DNA from: an uncultured Clostridiaceae bacterium
GTDB taxonomy: Bacteria > Bacillota > Clostridia > Lachnospirales > Lachnospiraceae
NCBI GenBank assembly: GCA_947175805.1
Contig: CAMWOF010000132.1
Span: 1 to 6,597, forward strand
Direction: 5' to 3'
Length of the DNA: 6,597 bases
The notes below the pieces were generated by a model that did no database searches, was not told the origin of the DNA, and was given only the letters and a program-made list of their open reading frames with translations. Of the stretch, positions 1 to 5,472 are shown piece after piece. The first letter of the stretch is position 1. The number at the start of each line of letters is the position of its first letter. The translations under genes and the position numbers were made by a program.

Positions 1-130
1 GGCGAAGCGGATAGATTGAATGTATTGACTTTCCGTTGGCGAAGCGGATAGATTGCAGACATTGACTTCCTGTTGGCAACACTATATAATTAGGTCATTG
101 TACTGTGCTGTTGGCAGCGGTTAGAATAAT
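1..130 (+). repeat. Tandem ~37-bp promoter-like repeat array
   Basis: Units start at 1, 38 and 75, and a fragment at 113. Units 1 and 2 match at 31 of 37 positions and share the first 18 bases (GGCGAAGCGGATAGATTG). Unit 3 (75-112) is diverged but keeps the GGC start, the central CATTG and the CTGTT end. The fragment from 113 keeps GGCAGCGGTTAGAAT. The word TTGGC therefore recurs at 36, 73 and 111. Each unit carries a -35-like TTGACT or TTGTAC (25-30, 62-67, 98-103), and the following unit supplies a -10-like hexamer (49-54 TAGATT, 85-90 TATAAT, 122-127 TAGAAT) at spacers of 18, 17 and 18. The array is cut by the window edge and may extend to the left. It is not a CRISPR, because there are no unique spacers between the units. 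Confidence 0.8.
62..90 (+). promoter_or_regulatory. Sigma-A promoter for the VanZ-like/glf genes
   Basis: The -35 TTGACT (62-67) and a perfect -10 TATAAT (85-90) are separated by 17 bp. Transcription would start near 97, giving a leader of about 64 nt before the TTG start at 161. Weaker pairs in the same repeat array (25-30 with 49-54, and 98-103 with 122-127) could give extra start points. The leader contains a perfect AT palindrome, ATAATATATATTAT, at 126-139. Confidence 0.75.
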
Positions 131-160
131 ATATATTATATAGGGAAGGATATGTGGTGA

Positions 161-715
161 TTGGACTATCAAATGTTATGGACATTCATCATGAATAACT
201 GCCATGTGATTGTGCTTGTGTGGTTTGCAGTGTATTTTACAGTGAAAATTTTGCTTGCAGAGAAATACATGGGACTATTTTTATTGCCATCGGGCATTGT
301 GTATTTCGCAATTTTTCTTTTTCTGACACTGTTTGGAAGACAGTCCTATCCGATGATGCAGTATGAGCTGTCCTTTTTGTGGGAGTACAGGCTGGCGTTT
401 GCAGGGCATCGGGAATATATTTGGCAGATTTTAGACAATATGCTGTTGTTTGTTCCCATGGGCATACTGTATGGAGAACTTAGAAAAATCGGCAGACCAA
501 AGCGGCATAAGGAGGATTACGAATGCGGCAGGACAGGCTGGATAGGGGTGTTTCTCACAGGCGCTTTGGCCTCCTTGACAGTCGAGCTGCTGCAGCTCGT
601 TTTTAGGCGTGGTTTGTTTGAATTTGACGATATCCTCAATAACGCTGTCGGGATGGCAGCGGGCTATACCCTGTATAAGCTGACTGAGAGGATAAAGCGG
701 CGCATATGGCGATGA
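161..715 (+). CDS. VanZ-like family integral membrane protein
   Basis: This 184-residue multi-pass membrane protein has hydrophobic segments at about 15-33, 37-58, 89-106, 127-147 and 157-174. The VanZ-like signature is clear in the second half: a DNMLLFVPMG block (92-101), then E142-x2-Q145, arginines at 149-150, and D156-D157 followed by N160-N161 and G164. VanZ of the Tn1546 van cluster gives low-level teicoplanin resistance. Most VanZ-like proteins have no proven role, so the family name should not be read as antibiotic resistance. An in-frame TGA at 158-160 lies directly before the TTG at 161. AGGGAAGGA (142-150) sits 10 nt upstream of that TTG. ATG at 173 is the alternative start but is about 22 nt from the Shine-Dalgarno. 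The gene ends 19 nt before glf and is probably cotranscribed with it, which suggests a cell-envelope role. Confidence 0.85.
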   Translation: MDYQMLWTFIMNNCHVIVLVWFAVYFTVKILLAEKYMGLFLLPSGIVYFAIFLFLTLFGRQSYPMMQYELSFLWEYRLAFAGHREYIWQILDNMLLFVPMGILYGELRKIGRPKRHKEDYECGRTGWIGVFLTGALASLTVELLQLVFRRGLFEFDDILNNAVGMAAGYTLYKLTERIKRRIWR

Positions 716-734
716 GCAGGAAAGGAGCGGCAAA

Positions 735-1847
735 ATGTATGACTATTTGGTGGTAGGCGCAGGGCTTTATGGCGCAGTTTTTGCCAGAGAAGCTAAAGAT
801 GCAGGGAAATCCGTGCTGGTTGTGGAAAAGCGTCCCCATATTGCAGGCAATATATATACAGAGAAAATCAAAGGAATTGACGTCCATAAGTACGGCGCCC
901 ATATTTTTCACACCAATGACAAAGCGGTGTGGGAGTATGTGAATCGGTTTGCAGAATTTAACCGGTTTACCAATGCGCCGGTGGCAAATTACAAAGGCGA
1001 GCTGTATTCACTTCCTTTTAATATGTATACCTTCTATCAGATGTGGGGGGCAGTAACGCCTCAGGAAGCGGAGCAGAAAATAGCGGAGCAGAAAGCAGCC
1101 GCGGGTATCAGCGAACCGAAAAATCTGGAGGAGCAGGCCATTTCCCTGGTAGGCACAGACATTTACGAGAAGCTGGTAAAGGGATACACCGAAAAACAGT
1201 GGGGGCGTCCCTGCAGGGAGCTGCCTGCTTTTATCATCAAACGGCTTCCGGTGCGAATGACCTTCGACAACAATTACTTTAACGCCCGCTACCAGGGGAT
1301 TCCGGTGAAGGGCTACACAGCTCTGGCGGGTTCGCTTTTAGACGGTATAGAGGTTCGGCTGGATACGGATTATCTGGAGCACAAGGAGGAGCTTGAGGCC
1401 TTGGCGAAGCGGGTGGTATATACCGGCGCAATTGACGCCTATTTTGGCTATCAGCTCGGTGCACTGGCATACCGGCGGGTGCGGTTTGACACGCAGGTAT
1501 TAGACGAACCGAATTTTCAGGGCAATGCAGTTGTGAATTATACGGACAGTGAGACGCCCTGGACGAGAATTATTGAGCATAAGTGGTTTACTTTTGGTGC
1601 AGATGAGGCGGGAGCGGCGCTGCCGGCCACAGTCATCAGCCGGGAGTACAGCGAGGAGTGGAGCCCGGGAGATGAGCCTTATTATCCGGTCAATGATGAA
1701 AAAAACAGCGCTCTTTATATGAAGTATAAGGAGCTGGCGGGTCAGGAAAAAAATGTGATATTCGGCGGGCGTCTGGGAGAGTATAAATATTATGATATGG
1801 ATGCGGTGATTGCCGCCGCTCTGCAAATGTGCAGACAGGAGCTATAG
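735..1847 (+). CDS. glf: UDP-galactopyranose mutase
   Basis: Glf is a cytoplasmic flavoenzyme that converts UDP-galactopyranose into UDP-galactofuranose, the donor for galactofuranose in surface glycans. At 370 residues it has normal bacterial length and resembles E. coli/Klebsiella Glf throughout. It has the dinucleotide-binding GAGLYG (8-13), EKRPHIAGN (31-39), YGAHIFHT (53-60), YTEKQWGR (151-158), PVRMTFDNNYF with R174 (172-182), YQGIPVKGYT (186-195), TPWTRIIEH with R278, EPYYPVND (314-321) and the C-terminal GGRLGEYKYYDMD (344-356). R174 and R278 fit the substrate-phosphate arginines of the family. Ala37 replaces the usual Gly of HIGGN. The ATG at 735 follows AAGGAG (722-727) and agrees with the normal N-terminus. 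It lies 19 nt after the VanZ-like gene and 96 nt before ugd. Because the sequence is clear along its whole length, the assignment is firm. Confidence 0.97.
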   Translation: MYDYLVVGAGLYGAVFAREAKDAGKSVLVVEKRPHIAGNIYTEKIKGIDVHKYGAHIFHTNDKAVWEYVNRFAEFNRFTNAPVANYKGELYSLPFNMYTFYQMWGAVTPQEAEQKIAEQKAAAGISEPKNLEEQAISLVGTDIYEKLVKGYTEKQWGRPCRELPAFIIKRLPVRMTFDNNYFNARYQGIPVKGYTALAGSLLDGIEVRLDTDYLEHKEELEALAKRVVYTGAIDAYFGYQLGALAYRRVRFDTQVLDEPNFQGNAVVNYTDSETPWTRIIEHKWFTFGADEAGAALPATVISREYSEEWSPGDEPYYPVNDEKNSALYMKYKELAGQEKNVIFGGRLGEYKYYDMDAVIAAALQMCRQEL

Positions 1848-1881
1848 GGAGCATCCGACATATGGTAGTGTAAAGTAAAAT

Positions 1882-1947
1882 ATGAAAAAGCCATCAGGAC
1901 TCCGTCGCCTTTGGCGACACCTCATGGCCAAGGGAGCAGGTATATGA
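1882..1947 (+). CDS. Candidate 21-residue basic small ORF overlapping the ugd start
   Basis: ATG at 1882 opens a 21-codon frame that ends in TGA at 1945-1947, so its stop overlaps the ugd start as ATGA (1944-1947), the usual arrangement for translational coupling. The peptide begins MKKPSGLRRLWRHLMAKG and is strongly basic (three Lys, three Arg and one His). There is no convincing Shine-Dalgarno before ATG 1882, and the whole frame lies over the hairpin at 1890-1928, so base-pairing alone may constrain the sequence. It could be a leader peptide, a real microprotein, or chance. I do not recognise it. Confidence 0.2.
   Translation: MKKPSGLRRLWRHLMAKGAGI
1890..1928 (+). repeat. Compound palindrome/hairpin between glf and ugd
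   Basis: The outer arms GCCATCAGG (1890-1898) and CCTCATGGC (1920-1928) pair with one C:C mismatch. The inner arms GTCGCC (1904-1909) and GGCGAC (1913-1918) pair perfectly around a TTT loop. The two helices are separated by a small asymmetric internal loop. No T-tract follows, so it is not a standard terminator. It ends two bases before the ugd Shine-Dalgarno at 1931-1936 and could affect ugd translation or stabilise the processed mRNA. It also resembles a REP-type intergenic palindrome; whether it recurs in the genome cannot be seen here. Confidence 0.65.
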
Positions 1948-3200
1948 AACAAACAGGGAAAAAGAAAATTGCGGTGGCAGGCACAGGGTATGTGGGCTTA
2001 TCTTTAGCTGTGCTGCTGTCGCAGCATCACCAGGTGACGGCGGTGGATATTATTCCGGAAAAGGTAGACATGATTAACCGCAGGCAGTCGCCGATTCAGG
2101 ATGCGGAGCTTGAAGAATATTTGGAGACAAAGGATTTGGACTTGACTGCCACCTTAGATGGGGAGGCAGCCTACCGGGAAGCGGAATTTGTGGTGATTGC
2201 TGCGCCGACAAACTATGACAGCGGCAAGAATTTCTTTGACACCTCTGCGGTGGAGGCGGTGATTCAGCTGGTAATGCGGGTAAATCCCCAGGCGGTTATG
2301 GTCATCAAGTCCACGATACCAGTGGGCTATACGGAGGAAGTCAAACAGAAGTTTGGCTGCGAAAACATACTTTTCAGTCCGGAATTTTTAAGGGAGTCCA
2401 AGGCGCTCTATGACAACCTGTATCCCTCCCGCATTATTGTGGGAACAGATTTGGAGGATGAAGGTTTGACGGCGGCAGCCCGTACATTTGCAGGGCTGTT
2501 GGCGGAGGGAGCAAAAAAGGAGGACATTCCCACGCTTATTATGGGGTATACGGAGGCAGAGGCGGTGAAGCTGTTTGCCAACACGTACCTTGCGCTGCGG
2601 GTAGCCTATTTTAATGAATTGGATACTTATGCAGAGATGAAAGGTTTAGATACCCGGCGTATTATTGAGGGGGTTTGTTTAGACCCTCGGATTGGTGACC
2701 ATTACAATAATCCGTCCTTTGGCTATGGCGGTTACTGCCTGCCAAAGGATACAAAGCAGCTTTTGGCCAATTATGCGGATATTCCTGAGAATCTCATAGA
2801 AGCAATCGTGGACGCAAACAGAACCCGTAAGGACTTTATTGCGGACAGGGTGCTGCATATGGCGGGATACTATGATTATGCGGATACGAACGAATGGGAT
2901 GCCGACCGGGAAAGACAGGTTGTTATCGGGGTGTACCGGTTGACCATGAAATCCAATTCTGATAACTTCCGCCAGAGCTCTATTCAGGGTGTGATGAAGC
3001 GGATAAAGGCAAAGGGGGCGACGGTCATTATATACGAGCCAACCCTGGCGGATCATGTCCGCTTCTTCGGCTCCGAGGTGGTAAATGACCTGGCCGCATT
3101 TAAGCAGCGTTCGGATGCGATTATTGCCAACCGTTATGACTTGGAGTTAGAAGATGTAAAGGATAAGTTGTATACGAGAGACGTGTTTCGGCGGGATTAA
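1944..3200 (+). CDS. ugd: UDP-glucose 6-dehydrogenase
   Basis: Ugd oxidises UDP-glucose to UDP-glucuronate with two NAD+, in the cytosol, for capsule or exopolysaccharide. The 418 residues carry an N-terminal Rossmann fold with GTGYVGLSLA, an APTNYD loop, the FSPEFLRES motif with Glu147, and SFGYGGYCLPKDTKQL with the catalytic-type Cys265 (E. coli-type enzymes use Cys260). IVDANRTRKDFIAD, VYRLTMKSNSDNFRQSSIQG and a C-terminal TRDVF follow, all as in the short E. coli-type Ugd of about 388 residues. Extra residues lie at about 306-325 between the two domains. ATG 1944 is chosen because AGGGAG (1931-1936) lies 7 nt upstream and the next residues are the normal family start; an upstream in-frame TTG at 1911 lies inside the hairpin. 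It probably belongs to the VanZ-like/glf transcript, since I found no promoter in the gap after glf. Confidence 0.96.
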   Translation: MKQTGKKKIAVAGTGYVGLSLAVLLSQHHQVTAVDIIPEKVDMINRRQSPIQDAELEEYLETKDLDLTATLDGEAAYREAEFVVIAAPTNYDSGKNFFDTSAVEAVIQLVMRVNPQAVMVIKSTIPVGYTEEVKQKFGCENILFSPEFLRESKALYDNLYPSRIIVGTDLEDEGLTAAARTFAGLLAEGAKKEDIPTLIMGYTEAEAVKLFANTYLALRVAYFNELDTYAEMKGLDTRRIIEGVCLDPRIGDHYNNPSFGYGGYCLPKDTKQLLANYADIPENLIEAIVDANRTRKDFIADRVLHMAGYYDYADTNEWDADRERQVVIGVYRLTMKSNSDNFRQSSIQGVMKRIKAKGATVIIYEPTLADHVRFFGSEVVNDLAAFKQRSDAIIANRYDLELEDVKDKLYTRDVFRRD

Positions 3201-3233
3201 AATTTTGCGGAAAGTGCAACCGCAGGTTGCAAT

Positions 3234-3282
3234 GGTGGAGGGAAATGCAAGCTCCGTGCGGTTGAACCTCTGCCTTTTTTTT
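3234..3282 (+). terminator. Probable intrinsic terminator after ugd, with competing hairpins
   Basis: GGTGGAGG (3234-3241) can pair with CCTCTGCC (3267-3274), with two G:T wobbles, directly before T8 (3275-3282). Competing folds exist: CAACCGCA (3217-3224) pairs perfectly with TGCGGTTG (3257-3264), and GCAACC (3216-3221) pairs with GGTTGC (3225-3230). The loop is long at 25 nt, so efficiency is uncertain. The 3' arm overlaps the promoter of the next gene. Confidence 0.55.
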
Positions 3283-3290
3283 GCTACAAT
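3262..3290 (+). promoter_or_regulatory. Extended -10 promoter for the Fn3-like gene
   Basis: The -35 TTGAAC (3262-3267) and -10 TACAAT (3285-3290) are separated by exactly 17 bp, with an extended TGC just upstream (TGCTACAAT, 3282-3290). Transcription would start near 3297, giving a leader of about 84 nt. The promoter is embedded in the terminator of ugd: the spacer contains the T8 tract and the -35 overlaps the terminator arm. Confidence 0.75.
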
Positions 3291-3380
3291 AATGCCAGAC
3301 GCATGTGAAATATATAGCATTTTGCAGTCGTCCATAAAATGGCAGTTTACCAATTAGCAATGGAAAAGGAAGGGGATTGT

Positions 3381-4328
3381 ATGGGAAAATTAAAAAAATT
3401 AGTGGTAGTGATGGTGTTATGTGTGGCATTGATGCCGGCAATGAAAGTAAAGGCGTATACGCCATACGAGGGGGATAAGGTTACGGGGCTTGAGCAGACG
3501 GATGCCACAGAGACCTCGATTACGATCCGCTGGAGTGCGACAAACGGCGCAGCAAGCTATCGGGTTAAGTCCTCGTTCATGAAGGAAGATATATATGAGG
3601 AGGTAACAGGTACTACATATACATTTTCATGTCCTAAAAATACGAGCTGTAATATAGAGGTGTTTCCAATTAATGCGGATGGAGGACAGGGTTACAACTC
3701 CCAAGCTCAGATATATGTACAGTCCCTGCCGCTGAAGGTGGCAAATGTGCGTGTTGCTAATTTAGCGGAGGATCCTAACAAGTTTTTCCTTCAGTGGGAT
3801 TATAATGAGTTAGAAGACCAAAAGTATGGATATGTGCCGGACGGTTACGAGGTAACTGCTTACAATCACAATAATAAAAAAGTACAGAAGCTTAATTCCA
3901 CAACAAATGCGACAAAACTGAGTAAGCTGAAAAAGAATGCGGTGTATAAGATTGTAATTAAGCCGTTCATTAAGGTTAAAAGTGATAAAGCAAAAAAATA
4001 TGGCAAAGCATTTAACTTTTATTATGTACCGCAGCCAGCGCTGTCTGTGGATAATGGGGCGATTACCCAGACCTGTATACCGCTTAAGTGGAAGAAGATT
4101 ACCGGCGCTACAAAATATGAAATATGGATTTCCAATAGCCCGGATAAAGGCTATAAGAAGGTAGCGACTGTGAAGGGCAGCACCACCGCATACAAGTTCA
4201 AAAAGTTTAAGGGTAAGAAGATTAATACATTCAAAAAGAATTATTATATCCAGATGGTGACGGTTGCCAAGATAGGAAAAAAGACAGTAAAGTCAGAGAA
4301 GAAGCTGTTAGGCTACGTTACACATTAA
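3381..4328 (+). CDS. Secreted protein with three fibronectin type III-like domains
   Basis: This 315-residue exported protein has a classical signal peptide: a Lys-rich start (GKLKK), a hydrophobic core (7-18) and a likely cleavage VKA|YT after residue 25. Three Fn3-like beta-sandwich repeats follow at about 31-114, 117-216 and 218-312, each with the early Trp (W51, W139, W237) and a Tyr-containing strand such as GAASYRV or GATKYEIW. No LPXTG, lipobox, choline-binding repeat or catalytic domain is visible. Lysine is very uneven: 39 of residues 121-315 against 5 of residues 26-120. Cys84 and Cys90 could form a small disulfide loop. ATG 3381 is chosen over ATG 3339 because AGGAAGGGG (3367-3375) ends 5 nt before it and because the signal peptide then begins at residue 1. 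It appears monocistronic. Its role is unknown; adhesion or binding of anionic polymers is only inference. Confidence 0.8.
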   Translation: MGKLKKLVVVMVLCVALMPAMKVKAYTPYEGDKVTGLEQTDATETSITIRWSATNGAASYRVKSSFMKEDIYEEVTGTTYTFSCPKNTSCNIEVFPINADGGQGYNSQAQIYVQSLPLKVANVRVANLAEDPNKFFLQWDYNELEDQKYGYVPDGYEVTAYNHNNKKVQKLNSTTNATKLSKLKKNAVYKIVIKPFIKVKSDKAKKYGKAFNFYYVPQPALSVDNGAITQTCIPLKWKKITGATKYEIWISNSPDKGYKKVATVKGSTTAYKFKKFKGKKINTFKKNYYIQMVTVAKIGKKTVKSEKKLLGYVTH

Positions 4329-4330
4329 GG

Positions 4331-4379
4331 TCTTTCGCAAAGTTATATGCCTGCCTTGCTGCCGCTTGACGGCGAAAGA
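4331..4379. repeat. 8-bp inverted repeat bracketing the zinc-ribbon operon -35
   Basis: TCTTTCGC (4331-4338) and GCGAAAGA (4372-4379) are perfect inverted arms separated by 33 nt. The right arm falls in the promoter spacer just after the -35. A small internal hairpin, GCCG-CTTGA-CGGC (4361-4373), competes with it. No T-tract follows on either strand, so it is a poor terminator for the upstream Fn3-like gene. It could be a two-half operator or a looped RNA end. Confidence 0.5.
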
Positions 4380-4394
4380 TATATGATATATAAT
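4366..4394 (+). promoter_or_regulatory. Sigma-A promoter for the zinc-ribbon/membrane operon
   Basis: The -35 TTGACG (4366-4371), a 17-bp spacer and a perfect -10 TATAAT (4389-4394) give a start near 4401. A second, extended -10, TGCTATAAT (4407-4415), lies downstream without a good -35 and could be an alternative start near 4422. Confidence 0.75.
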
Positions 4395-4470
4395 TTGTAG
4401 TAACAGTGCTATAATCTGCCGGTATGCAGATTTAGCTCCGTAATATAACATGAGATGATGGAGGAGTATT

Positions 4471-4938
4471 ATGGCATTTTTTGATGATTTAGGCAAGAAG
4501 ATTACACAGGCAAGCCAGGGGGCTGTGGCAAAGGGCAAGGAGTTAGCAGACATTGCGAAGCTGAATTCCCAGATTTCTGATGAGGAGAAACGAATTAACA
4601 ACGCATATGTGGAAATTGGCAAAAAGTATGTGGAGCTGCATAAGGACGATGCAGAGTCGGCCTTTGTAGATTTTATTTCGGCGATTGACGAAGCGGATAA
4701 GAAGATAGCAGAGCTTAAGAGCCAGGTAGCGGACATTAAGGGCGTGACAAAGTGTCCGAACTGCGGCGCCGAGGTGGCAAAAGGAGCAGCTTTTTGTGCT
4801 GCCTGTGGCAGCTCGGTTCCTGTGGGCACTGTAAATGCAGGCGCATCGGCTTCTAACACAAAGCGCTGTGCAAACTGCGGTGCAGAGCTGTCAGCAGATG
4901 CGGGCTTCTGCAGTGAGTGTGGTTCAAAGGTAGAGTAA
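4471..4938 (+). CDS. Helical protein with two C-terminal zinc ribbons
   Basis: This 155-residue protein has no signal peptide and no membrane segment. Residues 1-90 are predicted to be mostly helical with many Lys, Glu and Ala, including a heptad-like coiled-coil stretch at about 28-90. Two zinc ribbons follow with identical spacing: C95-x2-C98-x10-C109-x2-C112 and C133-x2-C136-x10-C147-x2-C150, joined by a Gly/Ala/Ser/Thr-rich linker (113-131). Similar N- or C-terminal ribbons are common in Firmicute proteins annotated only as zinc-ribbon domain proteins. The ribbons probably bind structural zinc and mediate protein contacts; this is inferred from the family. The start is firm, with GGAGGAG (4460-4466) 4 nt before the ATG. 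It lies 22 nt before a small membrane-protein gene, which suggests the two products act together at the membrane. The exact function is unknown. Confidence 0.85.
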   Translation: MAFFDDLGKKITQASQGAVAKGKELADIAKLNSQISDEEKRINNAYVEIGKKYVELHKDDAESAFVDFISAIDEADKKIAELKSQVADIKGVTKCPNCGAEVAKGAAFCAACGSSVPVGTVNAGASASNTKRCANCGAELSADAGFCSECGSKVE

Positions 4939-4960
4939 AAAATCGGGGAGGAGAAGCTTT

Positions 4961-5380
4961 ATGCAAAAATCAAGATTAGGTATTTCTGTTGGCATGCTTG
5001 GTGCTGCAGTGTGTTTTATGGGATTATTTGGAGGTTATACACCGATACTGATTGCCGCAGGGTATGTTCTTTTGTTTGAAGAGAATGCCTGGCTGAAGAA
5101 AAACAGTGTGAAGGCGGTGGCAGTGATGATTGGAATTTCTGTATTCTGCACGGCTATTGGCTATATACCGGATGCGATTTCGCTGGTTTCCAGCCTGCTT
5201 AATATATTTGGCTCACATTTTTCTATTTCTATTGTAAGCAATATCGTTTCCTTTGTGGTAGAAGCTATGAGTCTTATCAGATCCTTGATTCTGTTCATGA
5301 TGGGGTTAAAGGCGTTGAATCAGGGGACGGTGTCCGTGCCGGTGATTGATAATTTGATAGATAAGCACATGGCGGCATAA
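4961..5380 (+). CDS. Small multi-pass membrane protein of unknown function
   Basis: The 139 residues are largely hydrophobic, with likely membrane segments at about 7-23, 26-39, 50-69 and 89-116 and a further amphipathic stretch at 73-84. A polar loop, EENAWLKKN (40-48), lies between the second and third segments. The C-terminus (VIDNLIDKHMAA, 128-139) is short and hydrophilic. No enzyme or transporter signature is visible. GGGGAGGAG (4945-4953) lies 7 nt before the ATG, a very strong ribosome site. It is the second gene of the operon that begins with the zinc-ribbon protein and is followed by a strong terminator, so the pair is a self-contained unit. I recognise the general type of Firmicute membrane protein found with zinc ribbons but cannot name a function. 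Confidence 0.8.
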   Translation: MQKSRLGISVGMLGAAVCFMGLFGGYTPILIAAGYVLLFEENAWLKKNSVKAVAVMIGISVFCTAIGYIPDAISLVSSLLNIFGSHFSISIVSNIVSFVVEAMSLIRSLILFMMGLKALNQGTVSVPVIDNLIDKHMAA

Positions 5381-5403
5381 TGATATTCGCACACAGGTAA
5401 AGT

Positions 5404-5458
5404 AAAACCTGCCATAGAAACGTGATAAATACATATCCGAAACTATGGCAGGTTTTTT
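5404..5458 (+). terminator. Strong intrinsic terminator, probably bidirectional
   Basis: AAAACCTGCCATAG (5404-5417) and CTATGGCAGGTTTT (5443-5456) are perfectly complementary over 14 bp with a 25-nt loop. A T6 run at 5453-5458 starts inside the 3' arm. On the - strand the same stem ends in four T residues, so it can also terminate the convergent repressor gene that stops at 5473. Confidence 0.92.
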
Positions 5459-5472
5459 ATGTGCATCGATAT

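Noticed and set aside
1..112. Possible CRISPR array
   Set aside because: The units are directly adjacent with no unique spacers, show gradual decay, and carry promoter hexamers at regular positions.
152..160. Two-codon ATG-TGG-TGA frame before the VanZ-like gene
   Set aside because: The Shine-Dalgarno is too close to this ATG (about 1 nt) and correctly spaced for the TTG at 161.
1876..1881. TAAAAT as a -10 for ugd
   Set aside because: No -35-like hexamer lies 16-18 bp upstream.
1911..1943. Upstream TTG start for ugd
   Set aside because: It would add 11 residues from inside the hairpin and lacks a Shine-Dalgarno. ATG 1944 has a good one and fits the family start.
3121..3465. Antisense frame across the ugd end and the Fn3-like gene start
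   Set aside because: It runs over a terminator and promoter and two well-supported genes, has no recognisable domain, and its composition looks like a reverse-strand artefact.
4688..4698. GAAGCGGATA shared with the left-end repeat
   Set aside because: Ten bases inside the zinc-ribbon coding frame, where they read as ordinary codons. This is most likely chance.
4308..4859. 183-codon antisense frame over the zinc-ribbon gene
   Set aside because: It is the complement of a clear cysteine-ribbon coding frame and of its promoter, and I found no ribosome site for it.
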